This document shows positions 15,528 through 23,997 of a stretch of DNA of 64,000 nt, one piece after another. The stretch lies in assembly GCA_030647205.1 (NCBI GenBank), contig JAUSJO010000006.1, forward strand, positions 1 to 64,000, given 5' to 3'. Position numbers and translations under genes: made by a program. Below the pieces are notes generated by a model. The model was not told where the DNA came from. It saw only the letters and a program-made list of their open reading frames with translations, and did not search any database. Each line of letters starts with the position of its first letter. The stretch's first letter is position 1. The stretch is from a bacterium. GTDB lineage: Bacteria; Patescibacteria; CPR2; UBA1875; JAJYID01.

Positions 15528-16001
15528 TTAAATCTTCAACTGGCCCTCTTCAACCTCTTTCTCAAGCCACTGCTGGCCGGGATCGAGGTTTTTGTATCTC
15601 ATTTCCTCCCGGTCCAGCTCTTCCATGAGCCGATCCAGTTCTTCCAGAGAAGGACTGGGATAATCCAGGTCTGGAATCTTCAGCCCCTCCGGAGGCAGAG
15701 GTGCATCAGGAGGCAGATCTTCCGAACCCGAAGGATCGAAAAGCCCCGTCGGAGGATAAGACATCTCTGGCATTGGAGGCTCCGATAGCGCTATGTCTCC
15801 GGGGTCGTCCAACGACCTCATGAAATCGATGCCTTCATCGTACCCATCGATGTGGCCAAGCGCATATGCCCCAAAGAGGCACATGAAGGCAACGAAAGTG
15901 AAAGAAACCACCAATGTTATCTTGTCCACAAGGCTAAATTTTTCGTTGTCTGTCAATGTTATCTTATCTACAGGGCTCGATTTTTCGTTGTCTGTTTCCA
16001 A
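15528..16001 (-). CDS. Membrane-anchored acidic protein with N-terminal tandem repeat
   Basis: A 157-residue protein starting with TTG at 16001 (AAGGGG 6 nt upstream). Residues 3-30 are two copies of a 14-residue unit (TDNEK...VDKITL), encoded by a 42-bp tandem repeat. A membrane helix (about 31-51) follows, and the remaining 100 residues are Pro/Asp/Glu-rich and probably outside the cell. No family recognised. It has its own consensus promoter and terminator and is thus a complete one-gene cassette. Confidence 0.75.
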   Translation of the reverse strand: METDNEKSSPVDKITLTDNEKFSLVDKITLVVSFTFVAFMCLFGAYALGHIDGYDEGIDFMRSLDDPGDIALSEPPMPEMSYPPTGLFDPSGSEDLPPDAPLPPEGLKIPDLDYPSPSLEELDRLMEELDREEMRYKNLDPGQQWLEKEVEEGQLKI

Positions 16002-16076
16002 CTAATCCCCTTCCATAGTTTTGCATTATCAAAGATAACCTGAAAACTGACTATATTTTCGCCTCGATACTTAAGA

Positions 16077-16130
16077 GGGTTATTCAAGGTTCATGGCGGA
16101 TATTATACATCAGATACTCGCTTTTGTCAA
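16077..16130 (-). promoter_or_regulatory. Consensus promoter and leader motif
   Basis: On the minus strand: TTGACA (16130-16125), 17-bp spacer, TATAAT (16107-16102). Twelve bases later comes AACCTTGAATAACCC (16091-16077), a leader motif shared with the genes at 21.4, 42.8 and 61.5 kb. Confidence 0.85.
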
Positions 16131-16172
16131 TGGTTTTACGCATATGCTATTTGTATAATAGCCCAAACTCCC

Positions 16173-16201
16173 TTAACTCATAGCTCAATTTAGTGTAAAA
16201 T
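16173..16201 (+). promoter_or_regulatory. Promoter of the BaiN-like flavoprotein gene
   Basis: TTAACT (16173-16178), 17-bp spacer, TAAAAT (16196-16201). The ATG at 16211 lies 9 nt after the -10 box, so the transcript is leaderless or nearly so. Confidence 0.65.
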
Positions 16202-16210
16202 GTACTGGCT

Positions 16211-17443
16211 ATGCAAGGAAAAAATATTTTGGTTATAGGCGGAGGAGCTTCAGGAATGATGGCGGCCATATCGGCGCTTGAAAACGGGGCTTCGGTTACT
16301 ATTGCCGAAAAAGAAAACCGCCTTGGCAAGAAAGTGCTAGTTACGGGAAATGGCCGTTGCAACGTGACAAATATGAATATCACGGCCGAAAACTATCATG
16401 GGGCAAATCCCCTTCTCACAAACAACATCTTCGCCCAGTTTGATAATAAACAAACTATCAGCTTTTTTAATAATCTTGGCGTGGTCACAAAGGTCGAGGA
16501 AAGAGGCCGGGTATTTCCTATGTCCGACCAAGCTTCGAGTGTTGTCGATATCCTCACCCACCGCCTGAAAGATCTCGGGGCAAAAATAATTTATGAAACA
16601 AAAGTTGAGGATATAAAAAAGATAGGTGACGAATTCAAAGTTAGATTTAGCAACAATACGGAAGCAGCTTTTGATAGAGTCGTCATCGCGGCCGGTGGAA
16701 AAGCAATGCCGGCCTTAGGCTCTGACGGGTCCGGATATACGTTGTCCGAATCTCTCGGTCACACAGTAACTCCCACTTGGCCTTCGCTAGTCCAGCTGCG
16801 ACTGGAAGGAGGTTTCTTTAATGAAATAAAAGGCGTGAAAATAGATGGCTCTGCAGCCTTGGTGGCTAACGATAAGGCTGTCGCAAAGGAATCCGGAGAA
16901 ATTCTTTTTACTCACTACGGCGTGTCCGGTCCGGCCATTTTGAAGCTAAGCCGGAAAGCTAAAGAGCACATTGTAGCCGGTGAAAAAGTTACCTTAAGGC
17001 TAACACTTCTGAATGGGCTTGATGAAGAAAAATTAGATAAATTCCTTGCAGATAGATTTAACATGCTACATAAAAAAGCAATAAAAACCAGCTTCCTAGG
17101 ATTCCTGCAAAAACGCCTGATTCCAGAAGTCTTGAAGGCTGCGCAAATAGAAAATGCCGATAAAAAATGTGCTGAAATATCTGCAAATGAAAGAAAAAAT
17201 ATTGTCAAAACTCTCTTAGCCTGGGATTTTCCGGTCATAGATACCAACTCGTTCAAAGATGCTCAGGTAACAGCAGGCGGTGTAAATACAAATGAAGTTG
17301 ACGCCAAAACATTAGAGTCAAAGATAGTCCCCGGTTTGTACTTCTGCGGAGAAGTTCTCGACATCGACGGTGACTCCGGCGGATATAACCTGCAATTTGC
17401 ATGGTCCAGCGGATATATTGCCGGCAGAAGCGCGACAAAATAG
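16211..17443 (+). CDS. HI0933/YhiN (BaiN-like) family flavoprotein
   Basis: A 410-residue FAD-dependent oxidoreductase. The N-terminus holds the dinucleotide-binding loop GGGASGMMAA and the KKVLVTGNGRCNVTN motif typical of this family. The mid-region has AAGGKAMPALGSDGSGY, and the C-terminus the second FAD contact, GLYFCGEVLDIDGDSGGYNLQFAWSSG. Members have been annotated as aminoacetone oxidase or flavin reductases, but the physiological substrate is generally unknown. It is convergent with the M23 gene; the two stop codons abut. Confidence 0.93.
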   Translation: MQGKNILVIGGGASGMMAAISALENGASVTIAEKENRLGKKVLVTGNGRCNVTNMNITAENYHGANPLLTNNIFAQFDNKQTISFFNNLGVVTKVEERGRVFPMSDQASSVVDILTHRLKDLGAKIIYETKVEDIKKIGDEFKVRFSNNTEAAFDRVVIAAGGKAMPALGSDGSGYTLSESLGHTVTPTWPSLVQLRLEGGFFNEIKGVKIDGSAALVANDKAVAKESGEILFTHYGVSGPAILKLSRKAKEHIVAGEKVTLRLTLLNGLDEEKLDKFLADRFNMLHKKAIKTSFLGFLQKRLIPEVLKAAQIENADKKCAEISANERKNIVKTLLAWDFPVIDTNSFKDAQVTAGGVNTNEVDAKTLESKIVPGLYFCGEVLDIDGDSGGYNLQFAWSSGYIAGRSATK

Positions 17444-18109
17444 CTAAAGATATTTGACCGCATCAAGCCAGCCGGAAAGTTCAGACTGGTTTTGGACATA
17501 ACCTCGGTAATCTATAGCCGTGCCTTTATGAATTCCCAAATGCAGATGCTTTCGTTCTCCTGACGAATATTCACTATTTGCTGGCGCTAAGATAGCAACT
17601 TTATCACTAGCTTTGACCTCCAAGCCTAGAGAAACTTGCGACTGTCTGATATTTATATGTCCATACAAGACGGTGACCGGCTGGTTTTTTATCGTGCAAT
17701 CTTGAACTATTACACCCCCATAACCTTGAACTATTTCTTTAACGCGTATTTTCCCCGTACAGACGGCGTAGACCGAAACATCTATACCAGCCTCCACAGA
17801 GGTAGTTTCAAAGTCTGTGCCGGTATGATAACCGGCGAACTTTTCCGGCTGGACAGGTGAAGTTTGAGGAGTAATGTATATACCGAACGGTTTTTTTGTA
17901 ATTCTCGACTGCGCATCCGTAAGAGGCTGCATGAAGATCGGTTTCGGGGGCTGAGGCTGAACTGTGTTTTGCTCTTTCGAAGTTTCACTTGGTTGACTGG
18001 GAATCTTCGTTTGTTTTGGATAATTTAAGACAGCAATAAAGGCTACTGCTATCAAGATAATAACAATCATGCCAGCTGCAAAAAATTTATTTTTAAAAAT
18101 ATCCTTCAT
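17444..18109 (-). CDS. M23-like (LytM) peptidase, membrane-anchored
   Basis: A 221-residue protein with an N-terminal membrane helix (about 9-29), a Pro/Gln/Ser-rich linker (30-65) and a LytM-type domain. The domain keeps HTGTDF (H-x3-D) and the downstream HLHLG (H-x-H) of zinc-dependent M23 endopeptidases, with LYGHIN as the intermediate motif. Such enzymes cut peptidoglycan cross-links or bind the wall. It is probably exposed on the outer face of the membrane. It is a single gene convergent with the flavoprotein gene. Confidence 0.85.
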   Translation of the reverse strand: MKDIFKNKFFAAGMIVIILIAVAFIAVLNYPKQTKIPSQPSETSKEQNTVQPQPPKPIFMQPLTDAQSRITKKPFGIYITPQTSPVQPEKFAGYHTGTDFETTSVEAGIDVSVYAVCTGKIRVKEIVQGYGGVIVQDCTIKNQPVTVLYGHINIRQSQVSLGLEVKASDKVAILAPANSEYSSGERKHLHLGIHKGTAIDYRGYVQNQSELSGWLDAVKYL

Positions 18110-18164
18110 ACTTACTTATTCTACAATAGTTTGAATATTAAATTTCAGGCAAAAATACAAAAAA

Positions 18165-18206
18165 AGCCGGCGGGCTTTCCGAAATGAATCGGAAAATCCC
18201 GCCGCT
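18165..18206 (-). terminator. Terminator of the nitronate monooxygenase gene
   Basis: A long hairpin (GGCGGG...CCCGCC with inner TTTCCGA/TCGGAAA) followed by TTTTTTTG on the minus strand. Confidence 0.85.
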
Positions 18207-18219
18207 AGTGCCATATTTT

Positions 18220-19368
18220 TTAGCCCATGGCTTGAGCCTTTCCTTCTGCTTCTGCCTCCGCTTCTTCGTACTCCCTTTCGAGAGTCATCATCAGTTCATG
18301 TACGGAGATAATCTCCGTTGCGCGCCAGGCGTTGACTCCTGCAAAAGCAAAACCATGCTTGAACTTCCCCTTTTGCGCGCTTATTAGCACTGAAAAAATG
18401 CAGTAGGGACCTTTGTCTTGCTTGCAAGTCTTGACGCAGTGGACGGGGCAGACATCGGGGCTCGTCTTGACCTCCGGGTCGTTTATCTTGTCTACAAACT
18501 CGTTGCGGACTACCCGTCCATACATCCCCACGGGACTCAAGGTTAGTACAATATCCTCCTCTTTAGTATCTATATAGGTTTGGGGAAATCTTTCATTTGC
18601 GTCACATTCCTTGGTGGTAACAAAACGCGTGCCCATCTGAACACCGCTGGCTCCAGCACGCATGATCCTTGAAATGTCCTCACCACTCCAGATACCACCT
18701 GCAGCGAAGACTGGGATGTTGATACTATTTCTGTCAATCCCGTATTCATCACAAAAAGAATCAATCGCCCCAAGTACTTCCACGACAAGTTTGTCCAAGG
18801 CATACTCTGGATTATCCTTCGGATCTGGATACTCCTCTGACGGCTTAAAGCCAATATGCCCACCTGCCATCGGCCCTTCCACGACAAAGGCGTCAGGAAG
18901 ACGCTCGTCGTGATGTCTCCACCAACTCTTCATGATAAGCCTCGCTACACGTCCAGACGACACAATCGGTATCAACGCCGTATGACTGTTGTCGCCCGCA
19001 AGTTCTGGCAAGTCTAGTGGAAGTCCGGCCCCGGCAATGATGAAATCGATGCCTTCATCAATACCTGTTTTGACCATATCAGCATAGTTTGACAGTGCTA
19101 CCATTACATTGATGCCGATCTTACCTTTCGTAAGCTTACGCGCTTTGCGTATCTCCTTCCTGAGCGCACGGATACTAGCCTCAGTGTAGTTAGAACGGAA
19201 ATCCGGTTCATTAAAGGCAATGGCGGCAGCGGCAATCACACCGATACCTCCCTCGTTGGCAACCGCAGAAGCAAGCCCAGAGAGAGAAATGCCAACACCC
19301 ATACCTCCTTGAATAAGCGCCTTCTTGACCTTGTGCTTTCTTACTTGGACTTCGGGTATTCCAGTCAC
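18220..19368 (-). CDS. Nitronate monooxygenase-type FMN enzyme
   Basis: A 382-residue TIM-barrel flavoprotein of the nitronate monooxygenase/FabK group. It has IQGGMGVGISLSGLASAVAN at the N-terminus, PVFAAGGIWSGEDISRIMRAG and GASGVQMGTRFVTTKEC at the FMN phosphate site. A C-terminal Cys-rich stretch (CPVHCVKTCKQDKGPYC) is typical of a subgroup widespread in uncultured and anaerobic bacteria, and may bind a metal centre. The start is GTG at 19368, with GAGGAG 9 nt upstream. Nitronate detoxification or an FMN-dependent reductase role are both possible. Confidence 0.88.
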   Translation of the reverse strand: MTGIPEVQVRKHKVKKALIQGGMGVGISLSGLASAVANEGGIGVIAAAAIAFNEPDFRSNYTEASIRALRKEIRKARKLTKGKIGINVMVALSNYADMVKTGIDEGIDFIIAGAGLPLDLPELAGDNSHTALIPIVSSGRVARLIMKSWWRHHDERLPDAFVVEGPMAGGHIGFKPSEEYPDPKDNPEYALDKLVVEVLGAIDSFCDEYGIDRNSINIPVFAAGGIWSGEDISRIMRAGASGVQMGTRFVTTKECDANERFPQTYIDTKEEDIVLTLSPVGMYGRVVRNEFVDKINDPEVKTSPDVCPVHCVKTCKQDKGPYCIFSVLISAQKGKFKHGFAFAGVNAWRATEIISVHELMMTLEREYEEAEAEAEGKAQAMG

Positions 19369-19450
19369 TAGAATCAGCTCCTCATACTTTGTGAAGGAAA
19401 CATTGGAAAATATTTATCAATGAGCTCGCACTCATTCAAAAGAATTGTGC

Positions 19451-19480
19451 AAAAAAATAGCTGAAAGCAAACCCTCAGCA
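19451..19480 (-). terminator. Terminator-like hairpin between treT and the NMO gene
   Basis: GCTGA...TCAGC followed by TATTTTTTTG on the minus strand. A TATAAT lies 7 nt upstream of the stem, so an attenuator in the nitronate monooxygenase leader is an alternative. Confidence 0.6.
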
Positions 19481-19517
19481 AGTTGTATTATACATTAAAC
19501 TATAAAAAATGGAAGCT

Positions 19518-20756
19518 CTAGTCCTTAGTCAGCTGCTCTATGACTTTCAACTCATCGCGAAGAAGCCGTGGCAAAAGGAAATTTTGCCGGACAACTTCTC
19601 TGCCTTTTTTGCCCATTTCATGAGCAATATCTTTATTTTGAATCAAATAAACTATTTTTTCAGCGCACTCTTCCTTTGAGTTAACTAAAAATCCGGTCTT
19701 GCCGTCTTCAATCTGCGTTGGTATCCCGCCGACATTACCACCAATCACAGGAGTTTCCTTCCAGAGAGCCTCCGAGACGGTCAAACCAAAGCCTTCTTTT
19801 GTAGACTTCTGCATAATAACATCAGAGTAAGTCTGGAAAGCATTCACCTCCAGGTCGTGTACCCCGTCTTGGTTTGACAACAAAAAGATATCTTTATCAC
19901 CGCTTGCATGTCTTTTGACTTCTTTAAATATTTGTTCTCCTTCCGGGTCATCATCCGCCATAGATCCAATCATAACCAGCTGTAGATTTGGAACCTTTGC
20001 TTTAGCTATTTTGTAAGATTCAACCACGCCAATCGGGTCTTTCCACGGATCAAAACGAGAAACTTGGGTAGCTATCGGTCGAGTCGTGTCTACGCCAAAC
20101 CTTTCGACTATTTTCTTTGCTTCTTTGCGGTTCATCAGCCTGTTTTTCTCACTAAGCGCATCTATCGCCGGCGGAATTATGAATATATTTTTATCCATCC
20201 CCTTTAATACGTAATCTGCCATTGTAAATATAGAAGCATCATACATATCAAGAAATTTCAAGAAGTAGTCGGCCACTTTCTGGTTCGGCTCCGACGTATC
20301 TATGTGGCACCTCCAAACCCACTTGGCGCCGTTTTTGCCGATACAGTTTATGATCTCAGCAGGCTGCGGATCGTGGATAAAGAAGACGTCATAGTCGCTC
20401 GGGTTTATTTGTTTAATCTGGTCAATGTTGCAGCTTGAGTAGACCTGCCACTCTTTGTCGGAGATTGTCAAAGGATTGCCTTGGAGCGCATTATGTATTT
20501 TTTTTGTAACATCAAAGAATGCCGGGTAAGCCGATATGGTTTTCCAATCAAATTTAAGATCTAAACTTTTTGCAAGAGGAATTTCCTTTTGAAGTATCTC
20601 TGCCACACCTCCGCCATAAGAGGTTGCGTTCACATGGCAGACCCTCACGTCACGAAGTTTTTGTGCAAGCTCATGAATCTCATCAAAAAGAGAGTCGTCG
20701 ATGACTCCTTTGTAATCTTCTATAACAACGCTTGGTTTTGTTACAACACTTATCAT
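19518..20756 (-). CDS. treT: Trehalose synthase-like glycosyltransferase (TreT type, GT4)
   Basis: TreT makes trehalose from a nucleotide-glucose and glucose. The 412-residue GT-B protein has the family's N-terminal CHVNATSYGGGVAEILQ, the HDPQPAEII motif, RFDPWKDPIGVVESY at the nucleotide-sugar domain, and KEGFGLTVSEALWKETPVIG with the catalytic-region glutamates. The mRNA is predicted to be leaderless (TATACT 6 nt before the ATG). It is a single gene. A role in osmoprotection or glucan metabolism is likely, but the donor specificity cannot be read from sequence. Confidence 0.85.
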   Translation of the reverse strand: MISVVTKPSVVIEDYKGVIDDSLFDEIHELAQKLRDVRVCHVNATSYGGGVAEILQKEIPLAKSLDLKFDWKTISAYPAFFDVTKKIHNALQGNPLTISDKEWQVYSSCNIDQIKQINPSDYDVFFIHDPQPAEIINCIGKNGAKWVWRCHIDTSEPNQKVADYFLKFLDMYDASIFTMADYVLKGMDKNIFIIPPAIDALSEKNRLMNRKEAKKIVERFGVDTTRPIATQVSRFDPWKDPIGVVESYKIAKAKVPNLQLVMIGSMADDDPEGEQIFKEVKRHASGDKDIFLLSNQDGVHDLEVNAFQTYSDVIMQKSTKEGFGLTVSEALWKETPVIGGNVGGIPTQIEDGKTGFLVNSKEECAEKIVYLIQNKDIAHEMGKKGREVVRQNFLLPRLLRDELKVIEQLTKD

Positions 20757-20762
20757 ATTTTC

Positions 20763-20790
20763 AGTATAACAAATTCAAAATGCTTAGCAA
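20763..20790 (-). promoter_or_regulatory. Leaderless promoter of treT
   Basis: TTGCTA (20790-20785), 16-bp spacer, TATACT (20768-20763); ATG at 20756. Confidence 0.65.
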
Positions 20791-20811
20791 GAACTGTATT
20801 TTTAAATGCAA

Positions 20812-20862
20812 AAAGGAGAGCTGACTGTATCTAAAAAGATTTTCTGAAATCTCTCCCTCTTT
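20812..20862 (-). terminator. Terminator of the 183-residue zinc-ribbon gene
   Basis: GGAGAG ... CTCTCC with inner pairing, followed by TTTTTGC on the minus strand. Confidence 0.65.
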
Positions 20863-20867
20863 TCCGC

Positions 20868-21419
20868 TTACAATAGGGATTTAAGAACAAGTTCCTGTTC
20901 TTTCCAATCCTTGAACTCGACGCGTTCGCAGTTGTCAGGAAGCTGATCCTTGAAACGCTCAGGTATATTTCCGTTAACCCAAAGGTTGTCGGTAACGATA
21001 TACTGCCTCATCTTTTTATCGATGCGACGAAAGATGTGAGTGTCACCACCCAAACCTTTGAAGCGCTTTGGACCATCGGTTTTTCCTCCATCGATATACT
21101 GTTTTCCATCGATACGGATTGACCATGGTTCATCTTTGAACGTGATCCGTTCGGTCCAGTAGTCGCAAGTGTGACAGAGCCCAGACTCCCATCTTTCGAT
21201 GCGATCCTCAGCCCAAAGTCCACGAACATTCTCGACCTTACCGCAGACCTTACAAGTAATGAAATCGTCTCCGATTTCCTTTGAGATCTCGCTAATACGA
21301 TCCCTAGCCGCACTGGCTATCTGTCGTTCCTGCGAGTACTTGTAGCTGCCAATGGCACTCCTTTCCTTATCTCTGAAGTCACGAACAACCTTAGCATACT
21401 TTTCCCGTAAGCCTTTCAT
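20868..21419 (-). CDS. Unknown protein with central zinc ribbon
   Basis: A 183-residue soluble protein, unrecognised. Residues 1-50 are charged and helical; C56-x2-C59 and C82-x2-C85 form a zinc-ribbon-like site. The C-terminal half contains YIDGGKTDGPKRFKGLGGDT and basic patches. It has its own TTGACA promoter, leader motif, ribosome site (AAAGGGG) and terminator, so it is an independent cassette. Nucleic-acid binding is possible but not shown. Confidence 0.72.
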   Translation of the reverse strand: MKGLREKYAKVVRDFRDKERSAIGSYKYSQERQIASAARDRISEISKEIGDDFITCKVCGKVENVRGLWAEDRIERWESGLCHTCDYWTERITFKDEPWSIRIDGKQYIDGGKTDGPKRFKGLGGDTHIFRRIDKKMRQYIVTDNLWVNGNIPERFKDQLPDNCERVEFKDWKEQELVLKSLL

Positions 21420-21434
21420 TTTTCCCCTTTCGTA

Positions 21435-21486
21435 GGGTTTTCCAAGGTTCTAGTAACATAATAACAAATCGTAAGTGTCTTGTCAA
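21435..21486 (-). promoter_or_regulatory. Promoter and leader motif of the zinc-ribbon gene
   Basis: TTGACA (21486-21481), 17-bp spacer, TATTAT (21463-21458), then AACCTTGGAAAACCC (21449-21435) ten bases later. CCTT can pair with AAGG of the ribosome site. Confidence 0.8.
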
Positions 21487-21507
21487 CACTTTCTTTTAAA
21501 ATAAAAA

Positions 21508-22539
21508 TTAGAGTATAAACATCCCATCACCATAGGAGTAGAACCTATATCCCCGCTCAATCGCCTCTTTATAAACTCCTATCACTTTTTCTCTAGTCCA
21601 AAAAGCGCTTACCAAGAGTAAAAGTGATGACTTTGGTGTGTGAAAGTTCGTAATCATCGCGTCAACGAATCCGAACTTGTAACCAGGGTAAATGTAGATA
21701 TTTGTTTCTCCTGATTTCGGCTTTAAAATACCGTTTTCTTGACATGACTCCAAAACCCTAACGGTCGTTGTACCAACAGCAATGATTCTCCGGCCTTCTT
21801 TCTTTGCCTTGTTCAATTTGTTAGCTAAATCCACTGGCAGATCAAAGTATTCTGAGTGAATTTTGTGGTCCTCAATATTCTTAGTGCGAATCGGCTCAAA
21901 GGTCCCAAGCCCGACATGAAGGTCGACAAATCCTATATCACAGCCTTTATCCTCAATCTTCCGCATCAACTCGCTCGTAAAATGCAGTCCTGCCGTTGGC
22001 GCGGCAGAAGAACCCGGTTTATCTGCATAGATAGGTTGATAATCAGTAACGTCAGCTCGCTCATCATGTTTCTCGTGACGCGCTTTTAAGATGTACGGTG
22101 GCAGTGGCATCTCTCCAATACGTTCAACTTCTCTCCAGAAACCATCACTGGAAAGATTGAATTTTAATCTGAATACCCCTTCTATAACATCAACCACTTC
22201 CGCACTAAACCCATCGCTAAACTGAATCTCTGACCCAAGCCTTAGCCTCTTCCCCGGCCTTGCCATTGCCTGCCAGATACCGTGATCATCTTTAACCAAC
22301 AGGACTTCAACGTTCTTCTCCCCAATCTGACCAAACAATCTTGCGGGGATAACTTTGGAGCTGTTAAAAACTAAGAAATCTCCCTTTTGCAAGAAATTCG
22401 GGAGATCATAAAAATGAGAATGGATGATTTTCCCTGTTTTTCTATCCGCTACTAAAAGATTCGCTGAGTCTCGCGGATCAGCCGGATGGGTAGCTATAAG
22501 ATCTTCAGGCAAGTTAAAATCAAAGTCTCTAAGCAGCAT
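21508..22539 (-). CDS. queA: tRNA ribosyltransferase-isomerase QueA
   Basis: QueA transfers the ribosyl part of SAM to preQ1 in tRNA, making epoxyqueuosine. The 343-residue protein has the conserved DFNLPEDLIATHP start, VFNSSKVIPARL, the central GSSAAPTAGLHFT motif and TNFHTPKSSLLLLVSAF. It is placed one base downstream of the last pilus-operon gene and is probably cotranscribed with it. The final reduction step could be done by QueH, encoded at 32.0 kb. Confidence 0.97.
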   Translation of the reverse strand: MLLRDFDFNLPEDLIATHPADPRDSANLLVADRKTGKIIHSHFYDLPNFLQKGDFLVFNSSKVIPARLFGQIGEKNVEVLLVKDDHGIWQAMARPGKRLRLGSEIQFSDGFSAEVVDVIEGVFRLKFNLSSDGFWREVERIGEMPLPPYILKARHEKHDERADVTDYQPIYADKPGSSAAPTAGLHFTSELMRKIEDKGCDIGFVDLHVGLGTFEPIRTKNIEDHKIHSEYFDLPVDLANKLNKAKKEGRRIIAVGTTTVRVLESCQENGILKPKSGETNIYIYPGYKFGFVDAMITNFHTPKSSLLLLVSAFWTREKVIGVYKEAIERGYRFYSYGDGMFIL

Positions 22540-22540
22540 T

Positions 22541-22834
22541 CTAAAAGTTTAAGAATGGGTTTTTTGTTATATAACCAGGATTTTCTATACCTGAAGTGTC
22601 ATATGTTGTATCAAAAAGTTTTTTTGTCCGGTTCTTATCAAAGGTGGCTGAAAGATTATCAACTTCCTGCTTCGCAGTCGATACAACGTTTGCATCAGGT
22701 GCACGGTTTAAAAGAAAATATCCAAATGCGACAATAGATAACCCTACAACCAAAAAAACGACTATAAAAATATAGGGCATCTTTTTTGAAAGATCCAACT
22801 CCGGTTTTTTAAAACTAATCGATGGTGTTTTCAT
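22541..22834 (-). CDS. Small inner-membrane protein of the pilus operon
   Basis: A 97-residue protein with one membrane helix (about 21-43), a cytoplasmic basic N-terminus and a 50-residue periplasm-side tail. It overlaps the pilO-like gene by 4 bp and precedes queA. By position it matches the place of PilP in classical pilMNOP operons, but no PilP sequence similarity is visible. A pilus-assembly accessory role is inferred from context only. Confidence 0.65.
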   Translation of the reverse strand: MKTPSISFKKPELDLSKKMPYIFIVVFLVVGLSIVAFGYFLLNRAPDANVVSTAKQEVDNLSATFDKNRTKKLFDTTYDTSGIENPGYITKNPFLNF

Positions 22835-23427
22835 TTTTTTAAGTATGCGTTAACTTGTAAAACTGCGTCAACCACATCTCCGGAAACGGTGATATCTTTA
22901 GAATATTTTACATCTCTTATTTCAACCAACCTGCCATAGTTTTCCATGTCTTTAAGCACCGAGTTAACGCCAGCATAGCTCCCGTGCAAAGTCACTTGGA
23001 ACGGGAATATGTTGTAACCGTCAGCCTTTTGCGTCTGCGAACCATCCGGTTTGTCTTTTGATGAGGAAGCACTTTTGCTTTGAGACCCTCCGACTTGGTA
23101 GGCACTAAAACTCAGTAAATTTTTGGTAGCCATGCCCTCTATATCTTTTAGAATCTTAGATACTTCTTTCTCTTCCGGCAAATATTGCTCTAACTTGCTC
23201 TCCTCCAAAGACATGTCTCTCAAACTTCCCTCGAGTCCCGCCAAGGCCTCTATTTTCTTGTTATTGTTCATTGAGATATATTTGTTTTTGCTGACTTCAC
23301 GGCTGACATTGTTTAAAGCAAATATAAGGTAAGCACTTGCTAACAGGGTTACACAAACTACTCCCCCCAAGAACATGTAGAGCATCTTGTGAAATGACTT
23401 TGCGTTTAAGCCTTTTTCGTTTTTCAT
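22831..23427 (-). CDS. pilO: PilO-like type IV pilus assembly protein
   Basis: A 198-residue bitopic membrane protein: helix at about 12-33, a periplasmic coiled coil (about 36-95) and a C-terminal ferredoxin-like domain ending with VVDAVLQVNAYLKK. It overlaps both pilN and the next ORF by 4 bp. PilN-PilO heterodimers link cytoplasmic PilM to the pilus machine. Assignment rests on architecture and gene order. Confidence 0.82.
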   Translation of the reverse strand: MKNEKGLNAKSFHKMLYMFLGGVVCVTLLASAYLIFALNNVSREVSKNKYISMNNNKKIEALAGLEGSLRDMSLEESKLEQYLPEEKEVSKILKDIEGMATKNLLSFSAYQVGGSQSKSASSSKDKPDGSQTQKADGYNIFPFQVTLHGSYAGVNSVLKDMENYGRLVEIRDVKYSKDITVSGDVVDAVLQVNAYLKK

Positions 23428-23996
23428 TTTGTCGCTCCTTTTAAAGTCGCACTCTTTTCCAGTTTTGCGTTCATAGTAAAGATGTTTACTGTCGTTCCTT
23501 GTTTGACCGGATCATCGGTTTCTTTTATCGAGTCAATGTTAACATCTGAAAAGGCGTCTGTATTCTCCAGAGCATCCCGGAAAAGCCCTATATCGTTTTT
23601 TACTTTTGCATAGCCTGAAATTTTCAGTGTATCATTTTGAGTTTCCACAATAGAAAGGTATATGCCTTCAGGAGTATTTTTATCCAAATACAGATCAAAT
23701 TTGGTGAAATATTTATAACCCAACCTTATTTTATCAATGCTTTTTGCCTTATCATCGATTTTTTTCTTTTCCTCAATTATCGGCTTATAGTTATCAATAA
23801 CCTTGCTTGATTCATCTATTTCTTTAAGGAAAAATCTATTACTGTTTAAAAGAGATACTCCGCAAATCAGAAATGCCACCAAAGCAAACAAGCAAAGCAA
23901 GACAACCACTTTAAGATATCTCAAAGCTATTTTGTTTTTTCTGGAGAAGCTGATATTCTCCTTTAGGTCTTCCGGCAAAAGATTGATGGTAATCAT
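23424..23996 (-). CDS. pilN: PilN-like type IV pilus assembly protein
   Basis: About 190 residues from the ATG at 23996 (GGAGGGAGCG ribosome site). The N-terminus MITINLLPEDLKE is the classical PilN peptide that docks in the PilM groove. It is followed by a membrane helix (about 20-42) and a periplasmic coiled coil and ferredoxin-like domain. An upstream in-frame start at 24026 would add residues inside the pilM coding region and is rejected. Confidence 0.9.
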   Translation of the reverse strand: MITINLLPEDLKENISFSRKNKIALRYLKVVVLLCLFALVAFLICGVSLLNSNRFFLKEIDESSKVIDNYKPIIEEKKKIDDKAKSIDKIRLGYKYFTKFDLYLDKNTPEGIYLSIVETQNDTLKISGYAKVKNDIGLFRDALENTDAFSDVNIDSIKETDDPVKQGTTVNIFTMNAKLEKSATLKGATK

Positions 23997-23997
23997 T

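Noticed and set aside
15225..15788. 187-codon plus-strand frame between 15.2 and 15.8 kb
   Set aside because: Overlaps two minus-strand genes and their terminator; composition is that of a shadow.
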